A stretch of DNA of 45,560 bases from an uncultured Bacteroides sp. (lineage in GTDB: Bacteria > Bacteroidota > Bacteroidia > Bacteroidales > Bacteroidaceae). Made by a program: the position numbers and the translations under genes. Below, in pieces: positions 26,513 to 35,910 of the stretch (position 1 is the stretch's first letter; each line of letters opens with the position of its first letter). The notes under the pieces were generated by a model. It saw nothing but the letters and a program-made list of their open reading frames with translations, was not told the origin of the DNA and searched no databases. The stretch spans positions 1 through 45,560 of the forward strand of contig CASDXF010000027.1 of the NCBI GenBank assembly GCA_949285075.1. The letters run 5' to 3'.

Positions 26513-26520
26513 CAAAGATA
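26513..26520 (-). promoter_or_regulatory. Candidate -7 element of the FKBP gene
   Basis: Minus-strand TATCTTTG, an exact TAnnTTTG match, 49 bp before the start codon at 26463. Confidence 0.5.
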
Positions 26521-26586
26521 CGGGAAAAAATAGATTCGCCGTTAAGAATCCGTTTTGAATTTACCGCACGGCGGACCGGGACGGAT

Positions 26587-26985
26587 GATGAAAAATAGAC
26601 CATGCTGAAAAACGGAACATCCTGATGCCTCCAGAATGCGATATAGAGGCGTTAGCGAAATTCAGGATGCCTGAAAATTCATGTTTCCATATTCGTCTGT
26701 TTATCCCTAATCGGTCATAAATGTAAAAGCCTGTTGTTTAAACTTGTTTGGATTCCTTTTAAAGAGTATTTTTCCGGGTGTGTTTTTCGCTCCCGTGATG
26801 AGGAGGATTCACGTTAAACCATATCCGCTTGTCAGCTCGCTCTACGGCTCGCGACAGATAGCCCTACGGCTCGCGAGAAATAGGGCAGCGGCTCGCGAGA
26901 AATGGGGCAGCGGCTCGAATATGTTGTAATTCGTTGATAATAAGTTGTTTTGTGTATGTAATGTCATGGTGATGTATTTGTTCCT
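26587..26985 (+). repeat. Long intergenic repeat, partial copy B
   Basis: Has the 5' end pair (AAAAATAGACCATGCTG at 26591, AAAAACGGAACATCCTG at 26608), then a version of the first block with about 35 bp missing (GCGATATAGAGGCGTTAGCG), then a clean set of 22-bp units around 26845-26915, GGCTCGCGAGAAATAGGGCA being the clearest. The right end is degenerate: TTGATAATAAGTTGTTTTGT matches copy F, but no 3' end motif is seen. The rest of the gap to 27065 shows nothing recognisable. Confidence 0.7.
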
Positions 26986-27065
26986 ATCAAACGATTTTTC
27001 TAATAACCGATTTGAGCTTGTGCTTTTGGGGAATAATCTGTTTCTTTTTTGTTAGACACTATTTC

Positions 27066-27122
27066 ATATAGAATAAGGTTGTAGGGCAGTGATAATCAAA
27101 AGCCCTGTTCCTTATTCTATAT
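27066..27122 (-). terminator. Long stem-loop after the GH106 gene
   Basis: ATATAGAATAAGG (27066-27078) pairs perfectly with CCTTATTCTATAT (27110-27122), with an inner AGGGC/GCCCT stem. It follows the stop codon at 27146 by 24 bp. There is no long T-run on the minus strand, so it may be a terminator or an mRNA-end protector. Confidence 0.65.
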
Positions 27123-27145
27123 AAACTCTGTTATTTTGTCTTTTT

Positions 27146-30100
27146 TTATTGTTCGAGAAGATTGGCGCATACGTAAAGGCGCAACATGACTGGACCTATC
27201 AGGCCGGACGGCTGTAGAGGGTCGTTTTGTCCCCAGTGCCGCCATCCTGCAAAGGTAGAGCGGTTGGACGGGCGTTTTGTCCCCTTCAGCAACCAGTCGG
27301 GCCATTTCTTAGGCAGCCAGTCGCCCCATTCCACATCATCAGGATAGCGTGCGTCTCCAATCAGACGGTTGGCCCAAAGATTGGTTACCCGAATCTCTAT
27401 TACGTTTTCCCCTGTGCGTAACGCTTGAGTGATGTCAGTCTGATAAGGTTCCTTCCATAATATGCCCATATTTCTACCGTTGACAATCACTTCTGCCATA
27501 ACGCACACCCTTCCCAACTCAATATATAAAGAGTGATTTTTACCTAAATAATCTTTTGGAAGGTTGAAGCGTTTTCGGTATGTGGCTGTTCCTGAGTAAT
27601 ACTTAACCGCTTCTTCAGGGCGTTCTGGCCATGAACAAAGTGTGTCGAACCGATAAGTGTTCGGATTGTCTGTGGAATTTTGCTGAAACTCTACGTCCCA
27701 ATTGTTGGATAGGTCGATGGCGGGCGGTATTCGGTCAACTTTTGCTTCCAAGATTTGTCCGGATACGGTTTCGCAATGAACCTTGCCGGCAAAGGGAGTG
27801 ACCCATATAGGCTTGTCTTTTTCCACTGTTAAGTAGCTGTCTGGTTCATGCTGTGCTAAATCAACTATGGCTCCGTTAGGATACATTTCATCGAACAGCT
27901 CTCCGTTGGCTTCATATTGTAAATGAAGTTGTTCTGGATGCGTTGAATGATTATCAGGCGTACCCAAAGTCTCTCCGATACGGAACGTCAGTTTACGGTC
28001 GGCTACTAACTTTTGAATTTTGTCGGTTACATCTATTGGAGGAGCCGGAAGGTTATCGTCAAAATCCGCTTGGAAATATCCGTAAAGGGCTTGCAGAAGC
28101 TTAAACTTACCCGTTTCGCTTTCTAACGGAATCGTGAGTGATTGCTGTTCCGGTATAGTGATTCGCTTTACGTCGCCATCGACGCTGTATTTTATCCTTA
28201 GCTCCTTGACTGCGCCGGGGGCCGGGTCGCCCGCGATGTCGTTATTGGCGCTTATGGACAGACGCTTGTCCTTAATCTGCTTGCTCAGTACATCAGTGAC
28301 GTTTATTATATTCTCGGGAAGGAAATAACCGTATTCCGCATGAATAATCTTGAGCTTACGTAATGGGACTACATCCTGTTCCGTTTGCTCGTTATAGCTT
28401 ACGATTGGGTCAATGTCCTGAGATGATTTACGGAATACAATGAAGTAGGACTCCTCCGGATGGAACCGCAGCGGGATTACTGTGCAGCCTTGCTCCTCTT
28501 TCCATTCGACGAGCGGTTCGATAAGGCCCGTTTCCGCATTCCACCGTTCAGGGCGTAACCCAGTGGTACGGAAGCGGCAAGTGTCCGAGCGGTATTGCCT
28601 TTGCGGATTGGCCACAAAGTATATTTCCGCCCCTTCGGCGGTACGATGCAGGAAAAGGAGCTGAGGCGACGTGTTTGAACAGCGGAAGTCCGGTGCCAAT
28701 TGCGCCTTCTTTAACGCTTGTTCGACGGGAATGTCCCTAATCAGCTTCTCGCTGTCCCAAAGCGTAGTCGCTAAGCGCTCTACCTCTTTATCGCATTGGG
28801 GATAGTTCGTCAGGCCGGGAGACTTGTTGGGCTTCTTCCCGATGATGGTCGCTCCGTCGTTCGCCAGTCGTTTTAAGGTCCTTAACAGTTTGGGAGTAGC
28901 CCATGTATTGTCTGGCAATATGAGCAACTGATAACGTCCGCCTGCCGGTGTACGCATTACGCCGTCCTTTACGGTTAGCGAGTCAAGATAGGCTGCGCTT
29001 ATTTCGTCGTAATCGTATCCCGATTGCTTCAGGTCGCTGCGGTAAATTCCTTCATTGGGCGACGACTCTCCGACGAACACCAAGATGTCGGCCGCCAGAT
29101 TTCCTTGTTGCAGCAGGAACTGTGAACGGGCGATATAGCTCAGGTAGGCGCTTCCCGGTTTCCACCACGTGTTCAGGCGGTTCATCTCCAGTCCGTACAT
29201 GTGGAAAGTCATTCCCGGGCCGATGTTCCACGGCTGATGTGTGTAGGTATGAAAAATGAAGCGGTTGATGCCTTCCGACCATGCCCAGTCGCCTAACTGC
29301 TTCAGCTTGGCCGGATGGTTCAGCCATCGGCTGTTTTCTCCGCCTGCGGTAAAGGCTTCGGCCCCTACGTAGGGCGTTCCGCTGAGGTGCGCCGCGGAAG
29401 CTGCCAGTTTTGCGCTGCTGAGGAATGGCGCTCCGCCAATCCAGAATTCGCCCATTGGCACTTCGCTTAATGTTCCCGTCTGCAACCAGTTGAACGGACC
29501 ACCGTAAGGCTCCACGGAGAATTTCATTCCGACGCTTCGGCATCGCTCCGCGAAATATCGGTAATAGTTATCCTCCATCAATTGGCCTATCGTATGGCGG
29601 AAGTCCCAAAGGAAGCGTTCGGTTATCTCTCCGTTGTCGACGTAGTAGCCCGCCAGTGTGGGCAGAAAACGTATGCAGTCGTAGCCGTTCAACCTCTTGA
29701 ATTCCTTTTCAAATCCGGATGTCCAGTTTCCACATCCTACTTCATAACTGTCTATCAGACAGTTTGTCAGTGTCTTCCCGACGTGCGAGCCGGCTGTTTG
29801 TAGGATGGGCTTGATGCCTCCTTCCCAGAATGCGTCGACGGCTTCACGGCTCATCTTGTCGCACTCCAGTCCCAATCCGTACAGATTGGCCGGGCGGTTT
29901 TGTGAACCGGTGGGCGTATGTCCGAAACGGACGATTGTCCATTCGCCGTCGGGTACGTCCCAAGTCAACGTGCCGTCGGCGTTCATGTATTGGGTGACAT
30001 TTATGATAGTGGAAGGCTGAATGCACGATGCCTTGTCAATCTCTTTAGTGTCCGGCGTTAACTGAGAGGCAAAGGCGTTATTCGCCAGTGTCTTGACATC

Positions 30101-30637
30101 TAATCGGTCAATGCGCTTTTCTCTTGTTGGGGTAGGGAAGGCGATGACGGCTATGTCTCGGTAATAGTTTAGTCGAGTGTTGGGCTGAGGCAGAGAGAGG
30201 TGTGCGGGCTTTCCTCCCGTGCATTGCGTAATGCTATACGTGACTGTCTGCATGCCATATTCAGGGGTTATCCATGAACCTCCGCTGCTCGACCATCCCG
30301 CACAGTTGTTCAGGCCAATCTCCAAGCCGAGCCGTTCGGCCTCTTCCAATGCGAAGCGGAACAGTTCCATCCAACGCTCGCTTAAAAAAGGAGCTTCACC
30401 TTCGGGATACCCTTGATCGACATTGAAAATCTGCGCTTCCTGAATGCCGTTTTCCTTCATCGCCTCCAAATCGGCCGTAATACCCTCACGCGTCACGTTA
30501 CCGTTAATCCAGTGCCACCAAGTCTGCGCTTTGGCGGAAGCGGGCGGATTGCGAAATCCTTTTTCTAAATGGTTATCTGCGGCCATAGCGTGCAGTATGC
30601 AACATAGCGTCACCGCCAGTGATAAAACCTTTCTCAT
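27146..30637 (-). CDS. GH106-type alpha-L-rhamnosidase-like enzyme
   Basis: Exported glycosidase of 1163 aa. Signal peptide MRKVLSLAVTLCCILHAMA, cleaved before AD. The start FRNPPASAKAQTWWHWING and VTREGITADLEAMKENGI is the opening of the GH106 family (alpha-L-rhamnosidases acting on pectin, e.g. rhamnogalacturonan). The central (beta/alpha)8 part includes NNCAGWSSSGGSWITPEYGM, SYEVGCGNWTSGFEKEF and SVEPYGGPFNW; the C-terminal end is a GH2-like jelly roll (WDVEFQQNSTDNP, LYIELGRVCVMAEVIVNGRN, GENVIEIRVTNLWANRLIGD). No SusC/SusD or regulator is adjacent. Its stand-alone position resembles the GH2 gene 3 kb away, but the two are separate units. Rhamnosidase activity is inferred from family. Confidence 0.9.
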   Translation of the reverse strand: MRKVLSLAVTLCCILHAMAADNHLEKGFRNPPASAKAQTWWHWINGNVTREGITADLEAMKENGIQEAQIFNVDQGYPEGEAPFLSERWMELFRFALEEAERLGLEIGLNNCAGWSSSGGSWITPEYGMQTVTYSITQCTGGKPAHLSLPQPNTRLNYYRDIAVIAFPTPTREKRIDRLDVKTLANNAFASQLTPDTKEIDKASCIQPSTIINVTQYMNADGTLTWDVPDGEWTIVRFGHTPTGSQNRPANLYGLGLECDKMSREAVDAFWEGGIKPILQTAGSHVGKTLTNCLIDSYEVGCGNWTSGFEKEFKRLNGYDCIRFLPTLAGYYVDNGEITERFLWDFRHTIGQLMEDNYYRYFAERCRSVGMKFSVEPYGGPFNWLQTGTLSEVPMGEFWIGGAPFLSSAKLAASAAHLSGTPYVGAEAFTAGGENSRWLNHPAKLKQLGDWAWSEGINRFIFHTYTHQPWNIGPGMTFHMYGLEMNRLNTWWKPGSAYLSYIARSQFLLQQGNLAADILVFVGESSPNEGIYRSDLKQSGYDYDEISAAYLDSLTVKDGVMRTPAGGRYQLLILPDNTWATPKLLRTLKRLANDGATIIGKKPNKSPGLTNYPQCDKEVERLATTLWDSEKLIRDIPVEQALKKAQLAPDFRCSNTSPQLLFLHRTAEGAEIYFVANPQRQYRSDTCRFRTTGLRPERWNAETGLIEPLVEWKEEQGCTVIPLRFHPEESYFIVFRKSSQDIDPIVSYNEQTEQDVVPLRKLKIIHAEYGYFLPENIINVTDVLSKQIKDKRLSISANNDIAGDPAPGAVKELRIKYSVDGDVKRITIPEQQSLTIPLESETGKFKLLQALYGYFQADFDDNLPAPPIDVTDKIQKLVADRKLTFRIGETLGTPDNHSTHPEQLHLQYEANGELFDEMYPNGAIVDLAQHEPDSYLTVEKDKPIWVTPFAGKVHCETVSGQILEAKVDRIPPAIDLSNNWDVEFQQNSTDNPNTYRFDTLCSWPERPEEAVKYYSGTATYRKRFNLPKDYLGKNHSLYIELGRVCVMAEVIVNGRNMGILWKEPYQTDITQALRTGENVIEIRVTNLWANRLIGDARYPDDVEWGDWLPKKWPDWLLKGTKRPSNRSTFAGWRHWGQNDPLQPSGLIGPVMLRLYVCANLLEQ

Positions 30638-30671
30638 TTTCCTTTGGTTTATGTGATTTTGAACTGATAGG

Positions 30672-30679
30672 CAAAAGTA
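30672..30679 (-). promoter_or_regulatory. Candidate -7 element of the GH106 gene
   Basis: Minus-strand TACTTTTG, a TAnnTTTG match 34 bp before the start codon at 30637, identical to the -7 box of the GH2 gene. Confidence 0.5.
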
Positions 30680-30786
30680 GTGGCTATTTGTTGTATATCA
30701 GGTTTGATTTTTGATTTTTAGGCTATGTTTTTTGACAGAAATAGTGATGAGGTTCCGTTTGGGGCAGAGTGGTGAATGTAGGCTTA

Positions 30787-31326
30787 TTGAAAAATAGACC
30801 ATGCTGAAAAATGGAACATTCTGATGCCTCCAGAACGCGATAATTCCGGTTGGAGTACACCTCGGACGAAAAGAACGCGCTGTAGAGCCGTTAGCGAAAT
30901 TCAAGGTGATTGAAAAATGGTTGGAATGATGATATTCTAATATCATATTGCTTCGATTTGTCTCTTTTCGATTGCGAATGTCTCTTTCTGGTGTAAAAAA
31001 GACGTTTTCTTTTGCGTCGGAATTTGTGAGCGGTTAGAGCTGAAAAAGCGCAGATTCCCTCCCGAAAACGACGGAAAGCCGTTTCCCGTTTGCGGGACAG
31101 CCCTTCGGCTCCCGAGAAATAGCCCTTCGGCTCGGGTGAAGTAGGGCGACCGCTTACACTAAAAAGCCCTTTTTCGTATCTTCCAAACGGCTTCAAGACC
31201 GCATAAATATCCGTTTTTTATGCGAAAAACTGCATATTTGCGCACTTTTTTACGCGTTTTTTGAGCTAAAAGGGTCGCCTTTTACGGATTTGTTTCAGGT
31301 CGAAATCTTAAAAATAGAACATTTTG
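30787..31326 (+). repeat. Long intergenic repeat, copy C (540 bp, full length)
   Basis: Closest relative of copy A. 5' pair AAAAATAGACCATGCTG and AAAAATGGAACATTCTG (30790-30823); GAACGCGCTGTAGAGCCGTT identical to copy A; then CCGTTTCCCGTTTGCGGGAC, TTCCAAACGGCTTCAAGAC, GCATAAATATCCGTTTTTTA, and the 3' motif TCTTAAAAATAGAACATTTTG (31306-31326). The region between 30910 and 31070 is poorly conserved between A and C. The next 220 bp (31327-31546) is G+C-rich and holds only a direct repeat GGCGTGCCGCG at 31343 and 31397. Confidence 0.8.
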
Positions 31327-31546
31327 CGGCTGTCCGTCTTGGGGCGTGCCGCGCATGAGGATGGGGGCGGACGACGCGTCCGTCGGGCCTGACCGTGGCG
31401 TGCCGCGGAGGCGGGCGTACGGAGCGCTTGGCGTTCGCCGGATGACGTAAAGAGGGATTAGCGGGAACGTGAGCGCAAAACTGACAATCAAACGCCCCTT
31501 CTTACTTACGATTATTCATTAATAGTTGAATTTTATCGTCGATTTG

Positions 31547-31578
31547 TTTGGCGATAAGAAAAAAAGCCCTTAGCTTTG
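31547..31578 (+). promoter_or_regulatory. Promoter of the ilv operon
   Basis: TTTG at 31547-31550, 20-bp spacer, TAGCTTTG at 31571-31578: the best match in the window to the Bacteroidota -33/-7 consensus. Transcription should start near 31585, just before the leader peptide ATG. Confidence 0.8.
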
Positions 31579-31600
31579 CGGCGCAAAAGCGGAAAAAGAT

Positions 31601-31678
31601 ATGATTATGTCACATACATCCATTAACCTATCTGTGTTGTATATTATTTGCGTCGTGGTGGTTTCATCAAGAGCGTGA
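31601..31678 (+). CDS. Branched-chain-rich leader peptide of the ilv operon
   Basis: A 25-codon reading frame starting about 15 nt after the predicted transcription start. Its core is INLSVLYIICVVVV; Ile, Leu and Val make up 11 of 25 residues, including a run of four Val codons (31652-31663) right after two Ile codons. It ends at TGA 31676-31678, inside the left arm of the predicted antiterminator. The downstream operon makes exactly these amino acids. It matches the design of attenuator leader peptides such as those of enteric ilv operons; expression has not been shown. Confidence 0.8.
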   Translation: MIMSHTSINLSVLYIICVVVVSSRA

Positions 31679-31756
31679 GAAAGGTTGTATGTATGTGTGC
31701 AGTGATTTAAAGAAAAGACAAGAGCCTTTCTCACGAGCGTGGGAAAGGCTTTTTTA
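31674..31756 (+). terminator. ilv attenuator: antiterminator and terminator
   Basis: Terminator: GCCTTTCTCAC (31724-31734) pairs with GTGGGAAAGGC (31739-31749) over a 4-nt loop, followed by a run of seven Ts. The competing arm CGTGAGAAAGG (31674-31684) is perfectly complementary to CCTTTCTCACG (31725-31735), so it can capture the terminator's left arm. A ribosome stalled on the Val codons leaves 31674-31684 free (read-through); one reaching the TGA covers it (termination). The whole device is 30 bp before ilvD. Confidence 0.85.
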
Positions 31757-31776
31757 TTAAAAGATAAAGTAGGGAT

Positions 31777-33576
31777 ATGAAGAAGCAGTTACGCAGTTCG
31801 TCCAGTACAGAAGGACGCCGGATGGCGGGAGCCCGCGCGCTGTGGGTGGCCAACGGAATGAAAAGAGAGCAGTTGGGGAAACCCGTGATAGCCATTGTCA
31901 ACTCGTTCACGCAGTTTGTGCCGGGACACGTGCACTTGCACGACATCGGGCAGTTGGTAAAGGCGGAGATTGAGAAGCTGGGTTGCTTCGCCGCGGAATT
32001 TAATACGATTGCCATCGACGACGGCATCGCTATGGGACACGACGGTATGCTTTATTCCCTTCCCTCGCGCGACATCATAGCCGACAGCGTGGAGTATATG
32101 GTCAACGCGCATAAGGCGGACGCGATGATATGTATCAGCAACTGCGACAAGATTACGCCGGGTATGCTGATGGCCGCGATGAGGCTGAATATTCCCACGG
32201 TATTCGTGTCGGGAGGCCCTATGGAGGCCGGAGAGTGGAACGGTCAGCATCTGGACCTGATAGACGCGATGATTAAGTCGGCGGACAGCAGCGTGAGCGA
32301 CGAGGAGGTGGCGAAGATAGAGCAGAACGCTTGCCCCACCTGCGGATGCTGCTCGGGTATGTTTACCGCCAACTCGATGAACTGCCTGAACGAGGCGATA
32401 GGTCTGGCGTTGCCGGGCAACGGAACCATCGTCGCCACGCACGAGAACCGTACCCAACTGTTCCGCGACGCGGCCAAGCTGATAGTGGAAAACGCCATGC
32501 GCTATTACCGGGACGGAGACGAGAGCGTGCTTCCCCGCAGTGTAGCCACCCGTCAGGCGTTCCTCAACGCCATGACGCTGGACATCGCGATGGGCGGCTC
32601 TACGAATACCGTGCTCCATTTACTGGCCGTGGCTCACGAGGCGGGCGTGGACTTCAAGATGGACGATATTGATGCGCTTTCCCGCAAGACGCCTTGCCTG
32701 TGTAAGGTGGCTCCCAATACGCAGAAGTACCACATTCAGGACGTGAACCGCGCGGGAGGTATCATCGCGATTATGCACGAGCTCGCGAAGGGCGGATTGG
32801 TGGACACCTCCGTGCGCCGGGTCGACGGTATGTCGTTGGCCGAGGCGATAGACAAGTACGCCATTCTGAGCCCCAACGTGACCGATGAGGCGATAAGGAA
32901 ATATACGAGCGCCGCTGCCGGAAGGTTCAATCTGGTACTGGGCTCGCAGAACGCTTACTATAAGGAACTGGACAAGGACCGCGCGGCGGGCTGCATCCGC
33001 GACCTTGAGCACGCTTACAGCAAGGACGGCGGACTGGCCGTGCTGAAGGGGAACATCGCTCAGGACGGATGCGTGGTGAAGACCGCCGGAGTGGACGAAA
33101 GCATCTGGAAGTTCTCCGGACCGGCTAAGGTGTTCGACTCGCAGGAAGCCGCCTGCGAGGGCATCTTGGGAGGAAAGGTGGCCAGTGGAGACGTGGTGGT
33201 CATTACCCACGAGGGGCCGAAGGGAGGCCCGGGAATGCAGGAGATGCTTTATCCCACCTCGTACATCAAGTCGCGCCACTTGGGTAAGGAGTGCGCCCTG
33301 ATTACCGACGGCCGCTTCAGCGGCGGAACGTCCGGACTGAGCATCGGGCACATCTCTCCCGAAGCGGCCGCCGGAGGAAACATCGGCAAGATAGTGGACG
33401 GCGACATCATCGACATCGATATACCCGCCCGGACGATTAACGTGCGGCTGACCGACGAGGAGCTTGCCGCGCGCCCCATGACTCCGGTCACCCGCGACCG
33501 TGTCGTGTCCAAGAGCCTGAGGGCGTACGCCAGTATGGTAAGCTCTGCGGACAAGGGAGCGGTAAGGCTTATATAA
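31777..33576 (+). CDS. ilvD: Dihydroxy-acid dehydratase
   Basis: Dehydrates 2,3-dihydroxyisovalerate and its homologue to the 2-keto acids of valine and isoleucine; 599 aa, full length. Iron-sulfur ligands are visible in [13 protein letters not shown] and [18 protein letters not shown]. Other family blocks: [53 protein letters not shown] and [20 protein letters not shown]. First structural gene of the ilv operon, expressed only after read-through of the attenuator; 52 bp separate it from ilvB. Confidence 0.98.
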   Translation: MKKQLRSSSSTEGRRMAGARALWVANGMKREQLGKPVIAIVNSFTQFVPGHVHLHDIGQLVKAEIEKLGCFAAEFNTIAIDDGIAMGHDGMLYSLPSRDIIADSVEYMVNAHKADAMICISNCDKITPGMLMAAMRLNIPTVFVSGGPMEAGEWNGQHLDLIDAMIKSADSSVSDEEVAKIEQNACPTCGCCSGMFTANSMNCLNEAIGLALPGNGTIVATHENRTQLFRDAAKLIVENAMRYYRDGDESVLPRSVATRQAFLNAMTLDIAMGGSTNTVLHLLAVAHEAGVDFKMDDIDALSRKTPCLCKVAPNTQKYHIQDVNRAGGIIAIMHELAKGGLVDTSVRRVDGMSLAEAIDKYAILSPNVTDEAIRKYTSAAAGRFNLVLGSQNAYYKELDKDRAAGCIRDLEHAYSKDGGLAVLKGNIAQDGCVVKTAGVDESIWKFSGPAKVFDSQEAACEGILGGKVASGDVVVITHEGPKGGPGMQEMLYPTSYIKSRHLGKECALITDGRFSGGTSGLSIGHISPEAAAGGNIGKIVDGDIIDIDIPARTINVRLTDEELAARPMTPVTRDRVVSKSLRAYASMVSSADKGAVRLI

Positions 33577-33628
33577 TATTGAATGTGTAGGGGGAGTGTT
33601 CCCCTATCGCTAACTTAATTGAAGAAAC

Positions 33629-35326
33629 ATGGCTAAAGAATTGATAACAGGTGCGGAAGCGTTGATGCGCTCTTTGGAGCATCAGGGAGTGGATACGATA
33701 TTCGGTTATCCCGGCGGCTCTATCATGCCGGTGTTCGACGCTTTGTACGACCATAGGGATAAGTTGAATCACATATTGGTTCGGCACGAGCAGGGAGCCG
33801 CTCACGCGGCGCAGGGCTTCGCCCGCGTGTCGGGCAAGGTGGGCGTTTGCTTAGTGACGAGCGGCCCCGGGGCGACGAACACGGTGACGGGTATTGCGGA
33901 CGCGATGATAGACAGCACGCCGATTGTCGTGATAGCCGGGCAGGTGGGAACCGCCTTTCTGGGTACGGACGCCTTTCAGGAGGTCGACTTGGTAGGTATC
34001 ACGCAGCCCATCACGAAGTGGAGCTACCAGATTCGCCGGGCGGAAGACGTGGCTTGGGCTGTGGCCCGCGCATTCTACATCGCCCGCAGCGGCCGTCCCG
34101 GTCCGGTGGTACTGGATTTCGCCAAGAACGCTCAGGTGGACAAGGTGGACTACGAGCCGATGAAAGTAGACTTCATCAGGAGCTACGTTCCGGTTCCGGA
34201 TACTGACCCTGAGTCGTTGAAGGCCGCCGCCGAGCTGATTAATAACGCCGAGCGTCCGCTCGTCCTTGTAGGGCAGGGGGTAGAGCTTGGCAACGCGCAA
34301 GGCGAGCTGAAGGCCTTTATCGAGAAGGCCGATATGCCCGCGGGCTGCACCTTGTTGGGGCTTTCCGCGCTGCCCTCCAGTCATCCGCTGAACAAGGGTA
34401 TGTTGGGAATGCACGGCAATCTGGGGCCGAACATCAATACGAACAAGTGCGACGTGCTGATTGCCGTAGGTATGCGCTTCGACGACCGCGTGACGGGGAA
34501 CCTTTCTACCTACGCTAAGCAGGCGAAGGTGATACATTTCGACATCGACCCGGCGGAGATTAACAAGAACGTGAAGGTAGACGTGGCGGTGTTGGGCGAC
34601 TGCAAGCGGACGCTCGCCGCCGTGACCGCCTTGCTGAAGGAGCGGAAGCACACGGAGTGGAGCGACAGCTTCGAGGAGTACGCCCGCACGGAGGAGGAGA
34701 AGGTGATTTACCCCGAACTCCATCCCGCTACGGAGACGCTGAGCATGGGCGAGGTGGTGCGCGCGGTGAGCGAGGCCACGAATCACGAGGCGGTTCTGGT
34801 GACGGATGTGGGACAGAACCAGATGATGGCCGCCCGCTACTTCAAGTACGAGAAGGAGCGGAGCATCGTCACCTCTGGCGGACTGGGCACGATGGGCTTC
34901 GGGCTTCCGGCAGCCATTGGAGCCACGTTCGGCCGTCCAGACCGCACGGTCTGCGTGTTCATGGGCGACGGAGGGCTCCAGATGAACATTCAGGAGTTGG
35001 GAACCGTGATGGAGCAGCAGGCCCCGGTAAAGATTATCTGCCTGAACAATAACTATCTGGGCAACGTGCGCCAGTGGCAGGCCATGTTCTTCAATCATAG
35101 ATACTCGTTTACGCCGATGATGAATCCGGACTACATGAAGGTCGCCTCGGCCTACGACATTCCTTCGCGACGGGTGTTCACCCGCGAGGAGCTGAAGAGC
35201 GCGATAGCCGAGATGCTGGCCGTCAAGGGGCCGTTCCTATTGGAAGCCTGCGTGGTGGAAGAGGGGAACGTGTTGCCGATGACTCCTCCGGGCGCTTCGG
35301 TGAACCAGATGTTATTGGAATGTTAA
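33629..35326 (+). CDS. ilvB: Acetolactate synthase large subunit
   Basis: Thiamine-diphosphate enzyme joining two pyruvates (or pyruvate and 2-oxobutyrate), the first common step for Val, Leu and Ile. 565 aa. The catalytic glutamate is Glu54 in LVRHEQGAAHAAQGFAR; the FAD/domain-interface part contains RFDDRVTGNLSTYAKQ; the ThDP-Mg motif GDG...NN is in MGDGGLQMNIQELGTV and LNNNYLGNVRQWQAM. Full length and typical of the anabolic biosynthetic form with FAD-binding central domain. Its stop overlaps the first possible start of ilvN. Confidence 0.98.
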   Translation: MAKELITGAEALMRSLEHQGVDTIFGYPGGSIMPVFDALYDHRDKLNHILVRHEQGAAHAAQGFARVSGKVGVCLVTSGPGATNTVTGIADAMIDSTPIVVIAGQVGTAFLGTDAFQEVDLVGITQPITKWSYQIRRAEDVAWAVARAFYIARSGRPGPVVLDFAKNAQVDKVDYEPMKVDFIRSYVPVPDTDPESLKAAAELINNAERPLVLVGQGVELGNAQGELKAFIEKADMPAGCTLLGLSALPSSHPLNKGMLGMHGNLGPNINTNKCDVLIAVGMRFDDRVTGNLSTYAKQAKVIHFDIDPAEINKNVKVDVAVLGDCKRTLAAVTALLKERKHTEWSDSFEEYARTEEEKVIYPELHPATETLSMGEVVRAVSEATNHEAVLVTDVGQNQMMAARYFKYEKERSIVTSGGLGTMGFGLPAAIGATFGRPDRTVCVFMGDGGLQMNIQELGTVMEQQAPVKIICLNNNYLGNVRQWQAMFFNHRYSFTPMMNPDYMKVASAYDIPSRRVFTREELKSAIAEMLAVKGPFLLEACVVEEGNVLPMTPPGASVNQMLLEC

Positions 35327-35337
35327 AGCAGCAGATT

Positions 35338-35910
35338 ATGGACAACAAGACATTATATACGATTATCGTTCATTCCGAGAATTTCGCCGGACTGTTGAAT
35401 CAGGTGACGGCGGTATTTACCCGTCGGCAAATCAATATAGAGAGCCTGAACGTATCCGCCTCCTCCATCAAGGGAGTGCACAAGTACACCATCACGGCGT
35501 GGACGGACAAGGACACGATAGAGAAGGTGGTGAAGCAGATAGAGAAAAAGATAGACGTGATTCAGGCGCACTACTTCACGGACGACGAGATTTACTTTCA
35601 CGAAATCGCCCTCTACAAGGTGTCCACTCCCGAGTTTCAGGAGAACAAGGAGGCCTCTAAGGTGATTCGCAGGCACAACGCCCGCATCGTGGAGGTCAAT
35701 CCGGTGTTCGCTATCGTGGAGAAGAACGGAACGAGCGACGAGATTACCTCGCTCTACGGCGAGCTGAGGGCCTTGAACTGCGTCCTCCAGTTCGTACGCT
35801 CCGGACGGGTGGCCATCACCACCAGTTGCTTCGAGCGGGTCAACGAGTTTCTCGCCACGCGCGAGGCGAGGTATAACGAGAGCAAGCGCGAAGGGGAAGG
35901 GCAGGCATGA
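35338..35910 (+). CDS. ilvN: Acetolactate synthase small (regulatory) subunit
   Basis: Regulatory subunit that activates IlvB and gives feedback inhibition by valine. From ATG 35338 it is 190 aa starting MDNKTLYTIIVHSENFAG, which opens directly into the ACT domain (about 5-80; NQVTAVFTRRQINIESLNV, SASSIKGVHKYTITAW). The C-terminal domain ends with VLQFVRSGRVAIT. An ATG at 35320 would add six residues and overlap ilvB by 7 bp; 35338 is preferred because homologues usually begin just before LYTIIV. It overlaps the thioesterase gene by four bases. Confidence 0.95.
   Translation: MDNKTLYTIIVHSENFAGLLNQVTAVFTRRQINIESLNVSASSIKGVHKYTITAWTDKDTIEKVVKQIEKKIDVIQAHYFTDDEIYFHEIALYKVSTPEFQENKEASKVIRRHNARIVEVNPVFAIVEKNGTSDEITSLYGELRALNCVLQFVRSGRVAITTSCFERVNEFLATREARYNESKREGEGQA

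Noticed and set aside
26836-26920. Possible CRISPR array in the regularly spaced units of copies B and F
   Set aside because: Units are contiguous 22-bp tandem repeats without unique spacers, and no cas gene is present.
27061-27145. A tRNA or small RNA gene near the GH106 stop codon
   Set aside because: The fold is a single long hairpin with an inner stem; it has no cloverleaf arms or tRNA conserved bases.
22403-30637. A polysaccharide-utilisation locus linking the GH2 and GH106 genes
   Set aside because: There is no SusC/SusD pair or sensor, each gene has its own promoter and terminator, and unrelated genes lie between them.
33851-35098. A 415-codon minus-strand open frame inside ilvB
   Set aside because: Antisense shadow caused by codon bias; His/Arg-rich with no recognisable domain.
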